Shown piece after piece: positions 18,422 through 26,528 of a stretch of 64,000 bases of DNA. The stretch lies in contig NZ_RJOB01000001.1 in the NCBI RefSeq assembly GCF_003943935.1, forward strand, positions 415 to 64,414, written 5' to 3'. This stretch comes from Streptococcus mitis (lineage in GTDB: Bacteria > Bacillota > Bacilli > Lactobacillales > Streptococcaceae). A program made the position numbers and the translations under genes. The first letter of the stretch is position 1; each line of letters opens with the position of its first letter. The notes below the pieces were generated by a model, which saw only the letters and a program-made list of their open reading frames with translations, made no database searches and was not told the DNA's origin.

Positions 18422-19210
18422 TTATTCTGACAATTCTCGAATAATAGTCGCAATTTTTTCTGATTCTGACCATTGTAAATAATGGTGATTACCTCCTAAA
18501 ACGAGTTTAGTATTGGAAGTCCAATATTCTGATTTTTTGTACTCTTTTTCTCTATAAGGCTGACAAAAAATAAATACAGGGAGATGAGATTCTATCGACA
18601 AATTCTCAAAATCTTCCTCAGTAATCTCTCCAGATATCTGAAATTCTGGATCTTGATTTTCCAACTCTAAGCCCTTTTCTTGCATTAATTCCCAGATTTT
18701 TTTATTAGTTTCAGGGCTAAATGTCTCTTGAGTTAAGTTCTTAAAATAAAGTTCAGGACCACACTCCTCAATCAACCTCACCTGCTCTTCCATTTCTGGA
18801 TAAGGATTGTCTGAAAAATCAGTAAACATGACGTTTTTAGTTGTCGGTTCGATTGCTAGTAAAGCCTGACACTTAATTGGTTTGTTGAGCAATTTGCAAG
18901 CTAAAATTCCACTCAAACTATGTGCACAAAGTATATATTCAGAAATCCCTAATTCTTCAAGTACTTCATAAACTGCATCTGCAAGATTATCTAGATTTTT
19001 TCCAGATTGGTCATGAATCGGACTCCTACCTGTGTTCGGAAAATCAATTGTCAAATAACCAATTGTAGGAGGAAGTTTTTCGAGTATAAGTGAAAAATTT
19101 TCATAACTTGGTAACAAACCTGCGCCACTTAAACAGACTAGCACTTTCTTTTGATTTTGATAAGTAACAGAGAGACTACCAATTTCTGTAGATACTTCAA
19201 TCCTCTTCAT
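18422..19210 (-). CDS. Alpha/beta-hydrolase
   Basis: A 262-residue hydrolase with nucleophile elbow CAHSLSGILA (about residue 100), a strand-loop IDFPNTGRSP before it and a late catalytic His candidate in GGNHHYLQW (about 245). The substrate is unknown. The start is placed at MKRIEVSTEIG (19210) because GAGTGG lies 8 bp upstream; an in-frame GTG 12 bp earlier is less likely. It ends 30 bp before rimM on the same strand and may be cotranscribed. Accessory in this position. Confidence 0.8.
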   Translation of the reverse strand: MKRIEVSTEIGSLSVTYQNQKKVLVCLSGAGLLPSYENFSLILEKLPPTIGYLTIDFPNTGRSPIHDQSGKNLDNLADAVYEVLEELGISEYILCAHSLSGILACKLLNKPIKCQALLAIEPTTKNVMFTDFSDNPYPEMEEQVRLIEECGPELYFKNLTQETFSPETNKKIWELMQEKGLELENQDPEFQISGEITEEDFENLSIESHLPVFIFCQPYREKEYKKSEYWTSNTKLVLGGNHHYLQWSESEKIATIIRELSE

Positions 19211-19307
19211 AAAGAAATCCACTCATTCTATATAATGAATTATTAAAAATCCTTATCCTTTATTTTATCACGTTCCAAGGATTTTCTCAAGTTGGATAAA
19301 TCTCATC

Positions 19308-20165
19308 TTACAGAACTACTACTTCTTCAAAGAATTCACCAACTATCTGATTAAACTCTTTAGGATGGTCATTCATAGGTTGGTGTTTGCTATCTGAAAT
19401 CGTTACTTGACGCGCATTGGGATTTAGAGCAATTATACCATCATAGATTATTTTTAGGTGTTTGGGAAAATCATTTTCTCCTCTTACTAAAAGCATAGGA
19501 GGATTCCCTTTATATCCTTCTATCTCATGGACTGCCAAGAAACCTGTTATTCCAAGGTTCAAGAAAACATCTCGCCCAGTTTCTATAATAGCCGTCTTGA
19601 CCAACTCTCTTGTGATAGGGTTATCAGTACACATTTTTGAGTTCTTATCTGCAATCATCTTCCAAGGAATCGTTTTATACATAAGAGAACTATATTTGAT
19701 TCGACCTCTTTCTTTATCTGATAGGTAACGATGCTGTCCCCAACTATCTACCATAACCAAGGCTAGGACTCTTTCTGGATGACGATAGGTATACTCTTGA
19801 AGTGGATTTCCTCCCCAAGAATGACCAACCAATATCACCTTATCCAGCTTGAAATAGGACAAAATGGCATCTACATCTTGAACAGCACCTTCTAAGTCAG
19901 GTAGACCAACTTTCATAGGTGATTCACCCTGTCCTCTAACATTGACAAAGTAGAGGTCAAATCCTTCAAAGGCATCATACTGGTGAGCCCACATCTGACT
20001 ACGACCACAAGCTCCATGATAAAAAATAATGTGTCCCTTACTTGAGCTTCCAGGACGATGATAAACAGCCAAATCACAATCTACGACAGGTACAATGTGG
20101 CGCTCTAACATCTCGTGTTTTCTTTCATAAAAAGCAATAGCTTCAGCTATATCATTTTGCTTCAT
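19308..20165 (-). CDS. Alpha/beta-hydrolase
   Basis: The 285 residues show the oxyanion region HGACGRSQMW, nucleophile elbow VGHSWGGNP (about 117), acid LLVRGENDFP (about 228) and catalytic His in SDSKHQPMNDHP (about 261), a complete triad. GAGGAGAGAGTG precedes the ATG. The substrate is unknown; similar proteins include proline iminopeptidase-like and haloperoxidase-like enzymes. It is not closely related to the hydrolase next door, so the pair is not a recent tandem duplication. Confidence 0.82.
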   Translation of the reverse strand: MKQNDIAEAIAFYERKHEMLERHIVPVVDCDLAVYHRPGSSSKGHIIFYHGACGRSQMWAHQYDAFEGFDLYFVNVRGQGESPMKVGLPDLEGAVQDVDAILSYFKLDKVILVGHSWGGNPLQEYTYRHPERVLALVMVDSWGQHRYLSDKERGRIKYSSLMYKTIPWKMIADKNSKMCTDNPITRELVKTAIIETGRDVFLNLGITGFLAVHEIEGYKGNPPMLLVRGENDFPKHLKIIYDGIIALNPNARQVTISDSKHQPMNDHPKEFNQIVGEFFEEVVVL

Positions 20166-20286
20166 TATTACACTCTCTCCTCTTTATCCTAGTGTCATTC
20201 TTTTTATCTATTTTATCATGCTATATTAAAATCATCATTTTCTAAACTTAAGTTCATTAAAAATTTTGAATTTTCTGCACAATCTT

Positions 20287-20314
20287 GATTAAGAAAAAGA
20301 CTGCTCAGCAATCT
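20287..20314 (-). terminator. Intrinsic terminator of the EamA transporter gene
   Basis: Minus-strand stem AAGATTGC / GCAGTCTT with a 3-base loop, then TTTTTCTT. Confidence 0.6.
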
Positions 20315-21217
20315 TTACTTTCTTCTCATCAGATTCATGCCTAAAATTCCAGCAATAATCAAAGTTGCTCCGATCACATGGTAGCTATAAATTGGTTCGT
20401 GGAGGATAAGAGCTCCGGCTACAATAGTCAAAACTGTCCCAAGATTTCCAAAGACACTGACGGTTGATGCTCCAAGTCGAACAATAGCATAGATAGAGAG
20501 ACTACCAGTAACGATAGAGGCTAGAATTCCCAAATAGAGCACGGAAAGCAGATAAGGAAGCTGTCCGAGCGGCACAAAGTAAGCTAATATGTTGCCATCT
20601 AGATAGTGCGAGATCAGACTCAGCGTATTAAAGGTGACGAAGCCAACAAATATCACAACAGCTGTCATATCCATAGCCCGATAGCGTCCTCCTTTGGACT
20701 TGCTGAGGATATTGTTTATTGCATTGGCGAGAACAGATCCCAACATCAAGAGAAAGCCCAAGCTAGAAGTCTCAGTACCAAAGTTAGCTCCTTTACTAAG
20801 GAAGATGAAAACTACTCCTACTACTGATAAAAATAAAAAGAACTTTTGAAGCAAGCTTGTCTTTTCCTTGAGAAAGGCCGATGCTAAAAGGAGAGTAAAA
20901 ATCGGGACAAGAGCCTGTAAAATTCCAGCTTCAGAAGACGATATATACTGTAAGGCAAAGGATTGAAAAATAAAAAAGAGAAGTGGATAGAAAAGACTCA
21001 TCGGAAGAATAGAAAAAATATCTTTTCTACTTAAACTCACTTTGATAAGTTTGGTTTGATGAAGAACGACCATTACTAAAGCTGCAATTGTATAGCGATG
21101 CGCTAAGTTCGTAAGAGGACTGGTATAGCTTAAAGCAATTTTAGTAAATAAAAAAGAAAAACCAATGATGGCTGAAAAAGATAATGCTGCTAGGTAAGCT
21201 TTTGTTTTCTCGTTCAT
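20315..21217 (-). CDS. EamA/DMT-family transporter
   Basis: An integral membrane protein of 300 residues with about ten TM helices in two five-helix EamA repeats. Typical features are the start of repeat one (AALSFSAIIGFSFLFTKIAL), FQSFALQYISSSEAGIL, and in repeat two VVRLGAST-like IVRLGASTVSVFGNL with PIYSYHVIGATLIIAGILG at the end. The family exports metabolites such as amino acids. The substrate is not predictable. Monocistronic. Confidence 0.88.
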   Translation of the reverse strand: MNEKTKAYLAALSFSAIIGFSFLFTKIALSYTSPLTNLAHRYTIAALVMVVLHQTKLIKVSLSRKDIFSILPMSLFYPLLFFIFQSFALQYISSSEAGILQALVPIFTLLLASAFLKEKTSLLQKFFLFLSVVGVVFIFLSKGANFGTETSSLGFLLMLGSVLANAINNILSKSKGGRYRAMDMTAVVIFVGFVTFNTLSLISHYLDGNILAYFVPLGQLPYLLSVLYLGILASIVTGSLSIYAIVRLGASTVSVFGNLGTVLTIVAGALILHEPIYSYHVIGATLIIAGILGMNLMRRK

Positions 21218-21303
21218 AGACTGTTACTCCTTTTAAAAATAGCTATTCTCAAGATTGATTGACTAGAATTCTTTGAGACTGTCTTTCCATTGTAGCATAG
21301 TAG

Positions 21304-21328
21304 AATCCTAGATGCTATTTCTAGGATT
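21304..21328. repeat. Short inverted repeat in the 330-bp gap upstream of the EamA gene
   Basis: AATCCTAGA and TCTAGGATT form a 9-bp perfect stem with a short loop. There is no T run, so it is not a clear terminator. The gap 21218-21552 holds no intact gene. Confidence 0.4.
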
Positions 21329-21346
21329 AGTATTTTATGCCTTCTT

Positions 21347-21481
21347 TCACCGTTTATCTTTTTCATTGCCTAAAAAGGATTCGGCAAGTCTGATCTGCTT
21401 TTCTCGTTCTTATCTCACAAGTTCTAGCTTGTCTACCTCTTGGAAATTCCTTACTTTGATAATATAAACTGCCAGTTTCAT
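21347..21481 (-). pseudogene. Possible gene remnant
   Basis: A 45-codon minus-strand frame with TAA at codon 24. The part after the stop, EREKQIRLAESFLGNEKDKR, looks like a coding C-terminus, resembling the end of MerR-type regulators. No start signal and no flanking homologous parts were found, so this is a weak call. Confidence 0.25.
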
Positions 21482-21552
21482 TGTTTTCTATTTACTAGCT
21501 AGACCAATATAGGTGAAATCTTCTTTATAAGAAAAAATTATTTCTTATTCTC

Positions 21553-21879
21553 TTAGAAATTCTCTAAAAAGCCTTCCAAATCGCGTTCATATTGGTACTT
21601 AATGGCTGCTGTTTTATCTTTCTCAAAGATAGTCTTGGTAAGATTAATACGGTTGATAGCCGCGCTTGCGACGGTGTAGTGAATGACATCAGCCAGTTCT
21701 TTTGCTAGTTCCTCGTTAGAATCCTGAACGCCCTCTTTTCTACCAGAACGACTATTCAACACCTCAGCTACTTCTCCGACTTCCTCCACTAACTTCATAA
21801 AGAGACCTTCCTCAGTCCGAGACTGCTAGTAATGTTCCAGTGAGTAGTCTTGTAATTGTCTAAACGTTAAATCCTTCAT
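21553..21879 (-). pseudogene. MazG-like nucleotide pyrophosphohydrolase gene with in-frame amber codon
   Basis: From ATG at 21879 the frame reads MKDLTFRQLQDYSLEHY, then TAG at 21826-21828, then QSRTEEGLF and MKLVEEVGEVAEVLNS to a stop at 21553. It is 109 codons in one frame with a single nonsense codon. The MazG features are present: LVEEVGEVAEV and EELAKELADVIHYTV carry the paired acidic metal-binding residues. Translation could restart at the internal ATG (21798), giving 81 residues and losing the first helix. It probably hydrolysed a nucleotide triphosphate. Confidence 0.75.
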
Positions 21880-21892
21880 ATCCTGCTCCTTG

Positions 21893-21921
21893 CAAAAAAA
21901 GCGAGACATTCGTCCCGCCCT
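21893..21921 (-). terminator. Intrinsic terminator of rpsP-khpA
   Basis: Minus-strand stem GCGGGAC / GTCTCGC with loop GAAT, followed by TTTTTTT. It separates the mazG-like gene from the ribosomal operon. Confidence 0.8.
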
Positions 21922-21923
21922 TC

Positions 21924-22163
21924 TTATTTTTCGTCAATAACGATTCTTACTTTTTTGTCTTCAGTTGGGACAGAGTAGACAATCGTTCTTATCGCAGAAA
22001 TAGTGCGACCCTTACGACCGATTACACGACCCACATCACTTTGATCAAGATCCAAATGATATTCCAAAAATTCTGGTGTATCTTCAATCTTGATAGTTAA
22101 GGCATCTGGTTGTGAAATCAAGGGTTTCACAATCGCAATAATGAGATTTTCAATCGTATCCAT
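21924..22163 (-). CDS. khpA: KH-domain RNA-binding protein KhpA
   Basis: A 79-residue single KH domain with GxxG loop [14 protein letters not shown] (about 48-61). In streptococci KhpA pairs with KhpB (Jag/EloR) and affects cell division and elongation. It lies 19 bp downstream of rpsP, the conserved arrangement. Here it ends at a terminator, so rimM and trmD are no longer in the same operon. Confidence 0.93.
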   Translation of the reverse strand: MDTIENLIIAIVKPLISQPDALTIKIEDTPEFLEYHLDLDQSDVGRVIGRKGRTISAIRTIVYSVPTEDKKVRIVIDEK

Positions 22164-22182
22164 CTGTCAACCTACTTTAAAC

Positions 22183-22455
22183 TTATTTTGAGAATTTAGA
22201 ATCGTGGAATTTTTTCAATACGCCTTCTTTTGAAAGGATGTTGCGAACTGTATCTGAAGGTTGAGCTCCATCAGCCAACCATGCAAGAACGCGGTCTTCT
22301 TTCAAAGTTACTTGGTTTTCAGCAACAAGTGGATTGTAAGTTCCAACTGTTTCGATGAAACGTCCGTCACGTGGTGAACGTGAATCTGCTACGTTGATAC
22401 GGTAGAAAGGTTTTTTCTTAGAACCCATACGAGTCAAACGGATTTTAACTGCCAT
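22183..22455 (-). CDS. rpsP: 30S ribosomal protein S16
   Basis: A 90-residue protein with the S16 start [19 protein letters not shown] and [17 protein letters not shown]. Essential small-subunit protein. A consensus promoter lies 65 bp upstream. Confidence 0.98.
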   Translation of the reverse strand: MAVKIRLTRMGSKKKPFYRINVADSRSPRDGRFIETVGTYNPLVAENQVTLKEDRVLAWLADGAQPSDTVRNILSKEGVLKKFHDSKFSK

Positions 22456-22519
22456 TTTTAAAGTCTCTTTTCTTATTTTTTATTTCGGTGAAATAGCTGA
22501 GCTATTTAGCACATGTTCT

Positions 22520-22547
22520 ATTATAGCAGATTTCTAACAGGTGTCAA
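22520..22547 (-). promoter_or_regulatory. Promoter of rpsP-khpA
   Basis: Minus-strand TTGACA (22542-22547) and TATAAT (22520-22525), both consensus, with a 16-bp spacer. Confidence 0.8.
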
Positions 22548-22630
22548 GAAAAAAACTTGACAGACTATAAAATTTTTAAACCAGTTAGAAATTTGTTATA
22601 ACTTTAAAGAAAAATCAGAAAGAGAATGTC

Positions 22631-22830
22631 ATGAATACTATTTTAGAAACATTTTATAAAGACCACAAAGTCAAGCCCCTCATCTCACCTGAACGTGATT
22701 TGGATACTTGGCTCCAAAATCCCAAGCCAGTTCCCAAACGAAATATGGACTTATTGGCAGATGATTTGCTGGCAGGTGATATCATTCTACTATGGAGAAT
22801 ACAGTTTGGAACTTTTACCACCGAAACATG
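22631..22830 (+). pseudogene. 5' part of a split conserved hypothetical gene
   Basis: AAGAGAATGTC precedes the ATG. The frame encodes MNTILETFYKDHKVKPLISP... up to GTFTTET and a stop right at the junction, 66 residues. The rest of the gene is found 3.7 kb away at 26529-26868: joined, they read GTFTTET-V-FPSYFEYTYGIDAT and continue to the C-terminus. I recall a similar intact hypothetical gene just upstream of slrA in pneumococci. Function unknown. Confidence 0.7.
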
Positions 22831-23361
22831 ATTTTAAAAACTCCCATTCGAATATGATTCAAAATTCGCTTAAAATCAATGTTTTCCCACTTTTTCAGAA
22901 AACAAATTTTCATCTAATTTAAATAACTTTCAATTAAATGGTATGAATTTTGCTTAAAATCATCAAAAAACACCCCATGGTGTGAACCATAATACTCTTT
23001 GAAAATCAAATTCAAACCACGTCAAAGTCGTCTTGCCGTAGGTATGGTTACTTACTTCGTCAGTCTTATCTACAACCTCAAAGCAGTTCTTTGAACAACC
23101 TGCGGCTAGCTTTACGAGCTTTCTTAAGATCTGGTTTGGAAAGTATAGATTTCAATTAGACTAAAAACAGCGAAATATCAAGGATTTTTAAGAACGATAT
23201 CTACTAATTAATTTATAAAATATGAATTAATAGATTCTAAATAGGGGAATAGTTTAGGTCTGTAAAAGATTAAATAATTTCTATTTTAGCTGTTAGAAAC
23301 GTTGGTACATCAATGTTTTTAGAATGCTACATAATAAAAGGTAGAGTGAATGGTAGAGTAG
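22831..23361. other. Non-coding left part of the insertion
   Basis: AT-rich, with no supportable gene. It contains a BOX element (22991-23147) and two GCTTAAAATC copies (22869-22878 and 22951-22960). The stretch after the BOX (23148-23361) shows nothing recognisable. Confidence 0.6.
22991..23147. repeat. BOX element (boxA-boxB, diverged boxC)
   Basis: Contains AATACTCTTTGAAAATC, CCGTAGGTATGGTTACT (boxA end), TTCGTCAG-CTTATCTACAACCTC (boxB) and CCTGCGGCTAGC (boxC start). The usual boxC end is replaced by a GAGCTTTCTTAAGATCTG stretch, so the right half is atypical. Confidence 0.8.
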
Positions 23362-23921
23362 TTATTGCGTTAGTTCAGCAATCTTATCGATATAAAGATT
23401 AACAGATTCTAACTTTCTTTGCGGTGCTAACTCGGCGTATGTGTCCATTGTTGTTGAAATTGATTTATCTTTTTTGATTTTTTAATGACCTTTTTGCCAT
23501 TATGGATAATTTTTTCAGTTTCATCAGAAATCAAAAATTTTTTTCTTTGAATATTGAAATTTGCGAATGTCTTGGAAAGTCTAAGACAGCTAGATTGTAT
23601 AGAAATTAAGTCATCATCCGACAAAGAATTCATTCTTTTATTTACAGTTTCTAAATCTCTAAATATAATAGAGCTGAAGCAGTGGTAAAACAGATTTTCA
23701 ACAAACTTGGCAATATCTCTAAAAATAATTTCTTTATAGTCCAAGTCGGTTTAAGTATTCAAATAAAGCAATATTGAAGCGGTAACTTGTCGCTTTTACT
23801 TTTCAACTTGGCTAACTTGACCTGCATTACCTAGGTAGCTTTGCTTTAAATTATATTTTTCTCTTAAAGATTTGATACGAGTATGTATTTCTTGTGAGTA
23901 ATTTTCATCAAAAAATTTCAT
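23362..23921 (-). pseudogene. XRE-family regulator, inactivated by two stops and a frameshift
   Basis: From ATG at 23921 the frame reads MKFFDENYSQEIHTRIKSLR, an HTH-like QSYLGNAGQVSQVEK, then TAA (23796-23798), RQVTASILLYL, TAA (23751-23753) and a long helical part to 23427. Near 23430 the coding sense moves to another frame, which gives YAELAPQRKLESVNLYIDKI and TAA at 23362. The lesions are independent, so the gene is dead. It probably belonged to an older mobile element that carried the neighbouring cadmium genes. Confidence 0.65.
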
Positions 23922-23963
23922 ATATAATCCCCTATAATCATGGAAAAGTAGTAAAAATAGTTG

Positions 23964-24302
23964 TTATCCTAGTTGATTAAAAAAATCTCTGATTTCCTCA
24001 TCTTTTATAAAATAATATATAATTTTCCCCTCTCTTCTAGTGTCCAAGATGTTTTGATTGGCTAGTTTACGAAGATGGTGGGAGGCAGATGCCATACTGA
24101 GATTTAGTAAACAGGCTATATCACAGACACAGAGTTCTTCAACAGCAAGAAGATAGAAGATGATATTTATCTGCTTATTATCGGTAAATTTTGTTAAAAT
24201 GCGAAGTGATTTTTGGACTTTTTCCTTTTCAAGGTAGTTCGTTGCGGTTGTAATATTTTGCTGATTTATAACATTCACTTGGCAGATACTATCTTTTTTC
24301 AT
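23964..24302 (-). CDS. cadX: ArsR/SmtB-family metal-sensing repressor CadX (CadC-type)
   Basis: The 112-residue winged-helix protein carries the metal-binding CxC in ELCVCDIACLL on the DNA-recognition side (about 65) and a second N-terminal Cys (DSICQVN). These are the CadC/CadX ligands for Cd, Zn or Pb. The recognition helix is SMASASHHLRKL. The start is MKKDSICQVN at 24302 with AGGAG upstream. It follows cadD by 11 bp on one transcript, so it probably autoregulates through the palindrome at 24938-24959. Confidence 0.88.
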   Translation of the reverse strand: MKKDSICQVNVINQQNITTATNYLEKEKVQKSLRILTKFTDNKQINIIFYLLAVEELCVCDIACLLNLSMASASHHLRKLANQNILDTRREGKIIYYFIKDEEIRDFFNQLG

Positions 24303-24313
24303 AATATTTTCTC

Positions 24314-24928
24314 CTAGCCTAATATAGTCCATAGTATGTCAAAACTGTTATTTTCAATCAGGATATATATCCCCAATCCTAAATAGACAACGGCAATAAA
24401 CCATCTGCTATATTTTTCCAAAATTTCTCCAACAGAAGGGACTTGTGCTAATTTTTGGGCAGAAAAAACCAAGAGATAAATCATGACTAGAAAAGTAAGT
24501 AAAGTCACTATCAAATTCGCTAAATTTAAGGTAATAAAATATGGGACAAAGACACCAATATTGTCAGCGCCACAACTTGCAAAAGTAATCATAGCGACTA
24601 GAAAAATCAGGTTTTTATTGTCTTTTCGCAAACCATCTTTTGCAATAGCTTCTCCATCAGAATCTCCTAAAAGCAAAACTTTGAGGCCTAGGAAAATTGG
24701 AATCAAACCGAGTAAACCTAAAATCTCTTTACTAGGAATATAATTTAAGACAAATGCAAAAAGCAAACTTAGCAATATTAGACTAACAGAGCCTAGAAAT
24801 TGTCCTAAATAGATGTTAATGATGTCTTTTCTGCTTTTTCTTTTGGCAAAAAATAACATTAGGATAATAAGTAAGTCTACGGCTGTCCCAGAATACAGGA
24901 TTATTGAAGTAACAACATTTTGAATCAT
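24314..24928 (-). CDS. cadD: Cadmium resistance transporter CadD
   Basis: A 204-residue integral membrane protein with five to six TM helices. It has the family's FASCGADNIGVFVPYF segment (about 110-125) and a cytoplasmic loop rich in Lys/Asp. CadD gives cadmium resistance by efflux or sequestration at the membrane. The start is MIQNVVTS at 24928 with GAGGTG upstream; the ATG 12 bp earlier lies within the operator side of the ribosome site. First gene of the cadD-cadX operon. Confidence 0.9.
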   Translation of the reverse strand: MIQNVVTSIILYSGTAVDLLIILMLFFAKRKSRKDIINIYLGQFLGSVSLILLSLLFAFVLNYIPSKEILGLLGLIPIFLGLKVLLLGDSDGEAIAKDGLRKDNKNLIFLVAMITFASCGADNIGVFVPYFITLNLANLIVTLLTFLVMIYLLVFSAQKLAQVPSVGEILEKYSRWFIAVVYLGLGIYILIENNSFDILWTILG

Positions 24929-24937
24929 AAAACACCT

Positions 24938-24959
24938 CATTCAAATATATTTTTGAATG
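24938..24959. promoter_or_regulatory. CadX/CadC-type operator
   Basis: Inverted repeat CATTCAAA / TTTGAATG with a 6-bp centre, similar to the known staphylococcal cad operator (TCAAATA-TATTTGA type). It starts immediately downstream of the cadD -10. Confidence 0.75.
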
Positions 24960-24960
24960 T

Positions 24961-24989
24961 ATTCTAACATTAAACTTTGTAGATGTCAA
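24961..24989 (-). promoter_or_regulatory. Promoter of cadD-cadX
   Basis: Minus-strand TTGACA (24984-24989), 17-bp spacer, TAGAAT (24961-24966). Confidence 0.75.
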
Positions 24990-25032
24990 CTTAAAATCCA
25001 CCAAAATATAGATAAGAAGTTAGTGTACCAAA

Positions 25033-25072
25033 TATTAAAAAGCCCTGCCATCGAAATGACAGCAGGGCTTAA
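25033..25072 (-). terminator. Orphan terminator upstream of the cad operon
   Basis: Minus-strand stem AAGCCCTGC / GCAGGGCTT followed by TTTTTAAT. No gene remains on that strand upstream of it, so it may have belonged to a lost gene such as an integrase. The rest of 25073-25470 shows no gene; it holds one CGCTTAAAATCA copy (25164-25175). Confidence 0.6.
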
Positions 25073-25474
25073 CTTCAATATCCAGATGATATATTTATCT
25101 AAAAAGGGTTGAGTAAAAGGTAGAGTTTTTATTGATTTGTAGTGCGATATAATGAGTTTCCAAAAATCAAAAATCGCTTAAAATCAGTATTTTGACATCT
25201 ATTGACGTGTACTGAAATCCTTACTTAACCTCTGTAAAAATTAACTTCTACACCTATAACGCTTATTCTGACAGACTTTATAACAGTCTAAGAAAAAAGT
25301 AGAGATTCATACAGTATCTAGATTTTCCAAAAAATTTTTATCATCAAATATTATTAACGAAACTATCCAAACCAAATCCGATGCATTGCTTCAAAGAATT
25401 CTTTAGTTGTTTGACTAGCGAGGTCTTTTATTAAAAAATTTTTTCAAATAATCGCCTCCTTGGCACAAAAATTC

Positions 25475-25540
25475 TTGCTTTCCAGATTTAAATGTGATAT
25501 ATTTATAACATAAAATTTAAGTGTTATATATTTATAACAC
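25475..25540 (+). promoter_or_regulatory. Promoter with twin palindromic operators of the membrane protein/XRE pair
   Basis: TTGCTT (25475-25480), 17-bp spacer, TATATT (25498-25503). An operator-like GTGATATATTTATAACAT (25494-25511) covers the -10, and a perfect palindrome GTGTTATA-TATT-TATAACAC (25521-25540) follows 9 bp later, ahead of AAAAAAGGAG. The two sites share a core and probably bind the regulator encoded at 26156. Confidence 0.7.
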
Positions 25541-25556
25541 AAAAAAGGAGTCTATC

Positions 25557-26153
25557 ATGAAAAAAAGTCAAAAAATGCGTGGCCTCATTGCAATGATTGC
25601 CGTAGCTCTCTTTATTGATTTTATTGTTTTATTTGGTTCTAATCTTAGTTGGGGACCCAAGTTAGTTATTGCTGGTATTTCAGTGTTAGGTCAGATTGTA
25701 GCTATTTGGAGCTGGCTACATATGAAACCATGGCCTCATAAGAGTCAGAAAAGTAAGGGAAAGACTATTTTTGACTTGTCTGCTAAGCTTTACACGATAC
25801 TTTTTTTTGCAGCAAGCATTTTTTATACAGTAGGGATTTGGGTTGCGACCCCAAGCGTAAGTTCTGGTATTAAAGAATGGATTTTGGGAATTGGCCTCGT
25901 TATTGAAGTGATTGTATTTGGTTTTTTCTGTTTGAAAAATGTCAAGGAAACTCCGGACGAACGCTTTTATGCTAATTTAGCCAAGGCAGCTAGCTTGATG
26001 TTTGTTTTTATACTAGGCGCAATGATGATCCTAGCAGTTATCATTGGGTATATGGGGTCTCTCACTCTTTACATGGGACAGATATTTATTAGCATAGCTG
26101 CCTTGATTTTCATCTTTTCGGTTGTCTATCTTATCTTGGAACGTAGAGGATAA
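25557..26153 (+). CDS. Predicted six-TM membrane protein, DUF2178-like
   Basis: A 198-residue membrane protein with TM helices near 8-27, 33-53, 70-90, 103-122, 137-158 and 165-190. The motif ETPDERFYANLAKAAS between helices resembles the DER-x-x-KAA segment of DUF2178-type proteins that are usually encoded beside a small XRE regulator. The start MKKSQKMRG has AAAAGGAG upstream. It is followed after 2 bp by the regulator gene. Function unknown; a membrane-stress or antimicrobial-response role is only inference. Confidence 0.82.
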   Translation: MKKSQKMRGLIAMIAVALFIDFIVLFGSNLSWGPKLVIAGISVLGQIVAIWSWLHMKPWPHKSQKSKGKTIFDLSAKLYTILFFAASIFYTVGIWVATPSVSSGIKEWILGIGLVIEVIVFGFFCLKNVKETPDERFYANLAKAASLMFVFILGAMMILAVIIGYMGSLTLYMGQIFISIAALIFIFSVVYLILERRG

Positions 26154-26155
26154 GC

Positions 26156-26380
26156 ATGGCCAAAGAAAGCAAGATTATTACTAATCTCAAATCTGTTCGT
26201 GAGTCGACAGGCATGACCCAGCAGGAGTTAGCCGACCTCATCGGCATGCGACGCGAGACAATTCTGCACTTGGAAAATAACCGTTACAACCCTTCGCTGG
26301 AAATGGCTCTTAAAATTGCTCAAGTTTTTAATCTGAAAGTAGAAGACCTCTTTGAACTCAGACAAAAAGAGGAAGCATAA
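26156..26380 (+). CDS. Small XRE-family (Cro/CI-like) transcriptional regulator
   Basis: 74 residues containing a complete HTH_3 domain (LKSVRESTGMTQQELADLIG followed by RRETILHLENNRYNPSLEMA) and nothing else, the YozG/YgzD type. It is co-transcribed with the membrane protein, 2 bp apart, and probably represses the shared promoter through the twin palindromes. Confidence 0.9.
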   Translation: MAKESKIITNLKSVRESTGMTQQELADLIGMRRETILHLENNRYNPSLEMALKIAQVFNLKVEDLFELRQKEEA

Positions 26381-26528
26381 TTCTTTTCGAGACCTGGCAT
26401 TAAGTTCATTGATTAATTAGGAATTGAAGCCGAAAGAAAAATCCTTTGAAAATATACTCTTTTAAAATATAGTAATTCTTTCGAATTAACGTTTACTAAT
26501 TGTGATGCTTTAAGAGCCTTCTTAAGAC

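Noticed and set aside
22695..22922. 75-residue plus-strand frame overlapping the split gene
   Set aside because: Out of frame with the conserved MNTILETFYKDH reading and runs into non-coding insertion sequence.
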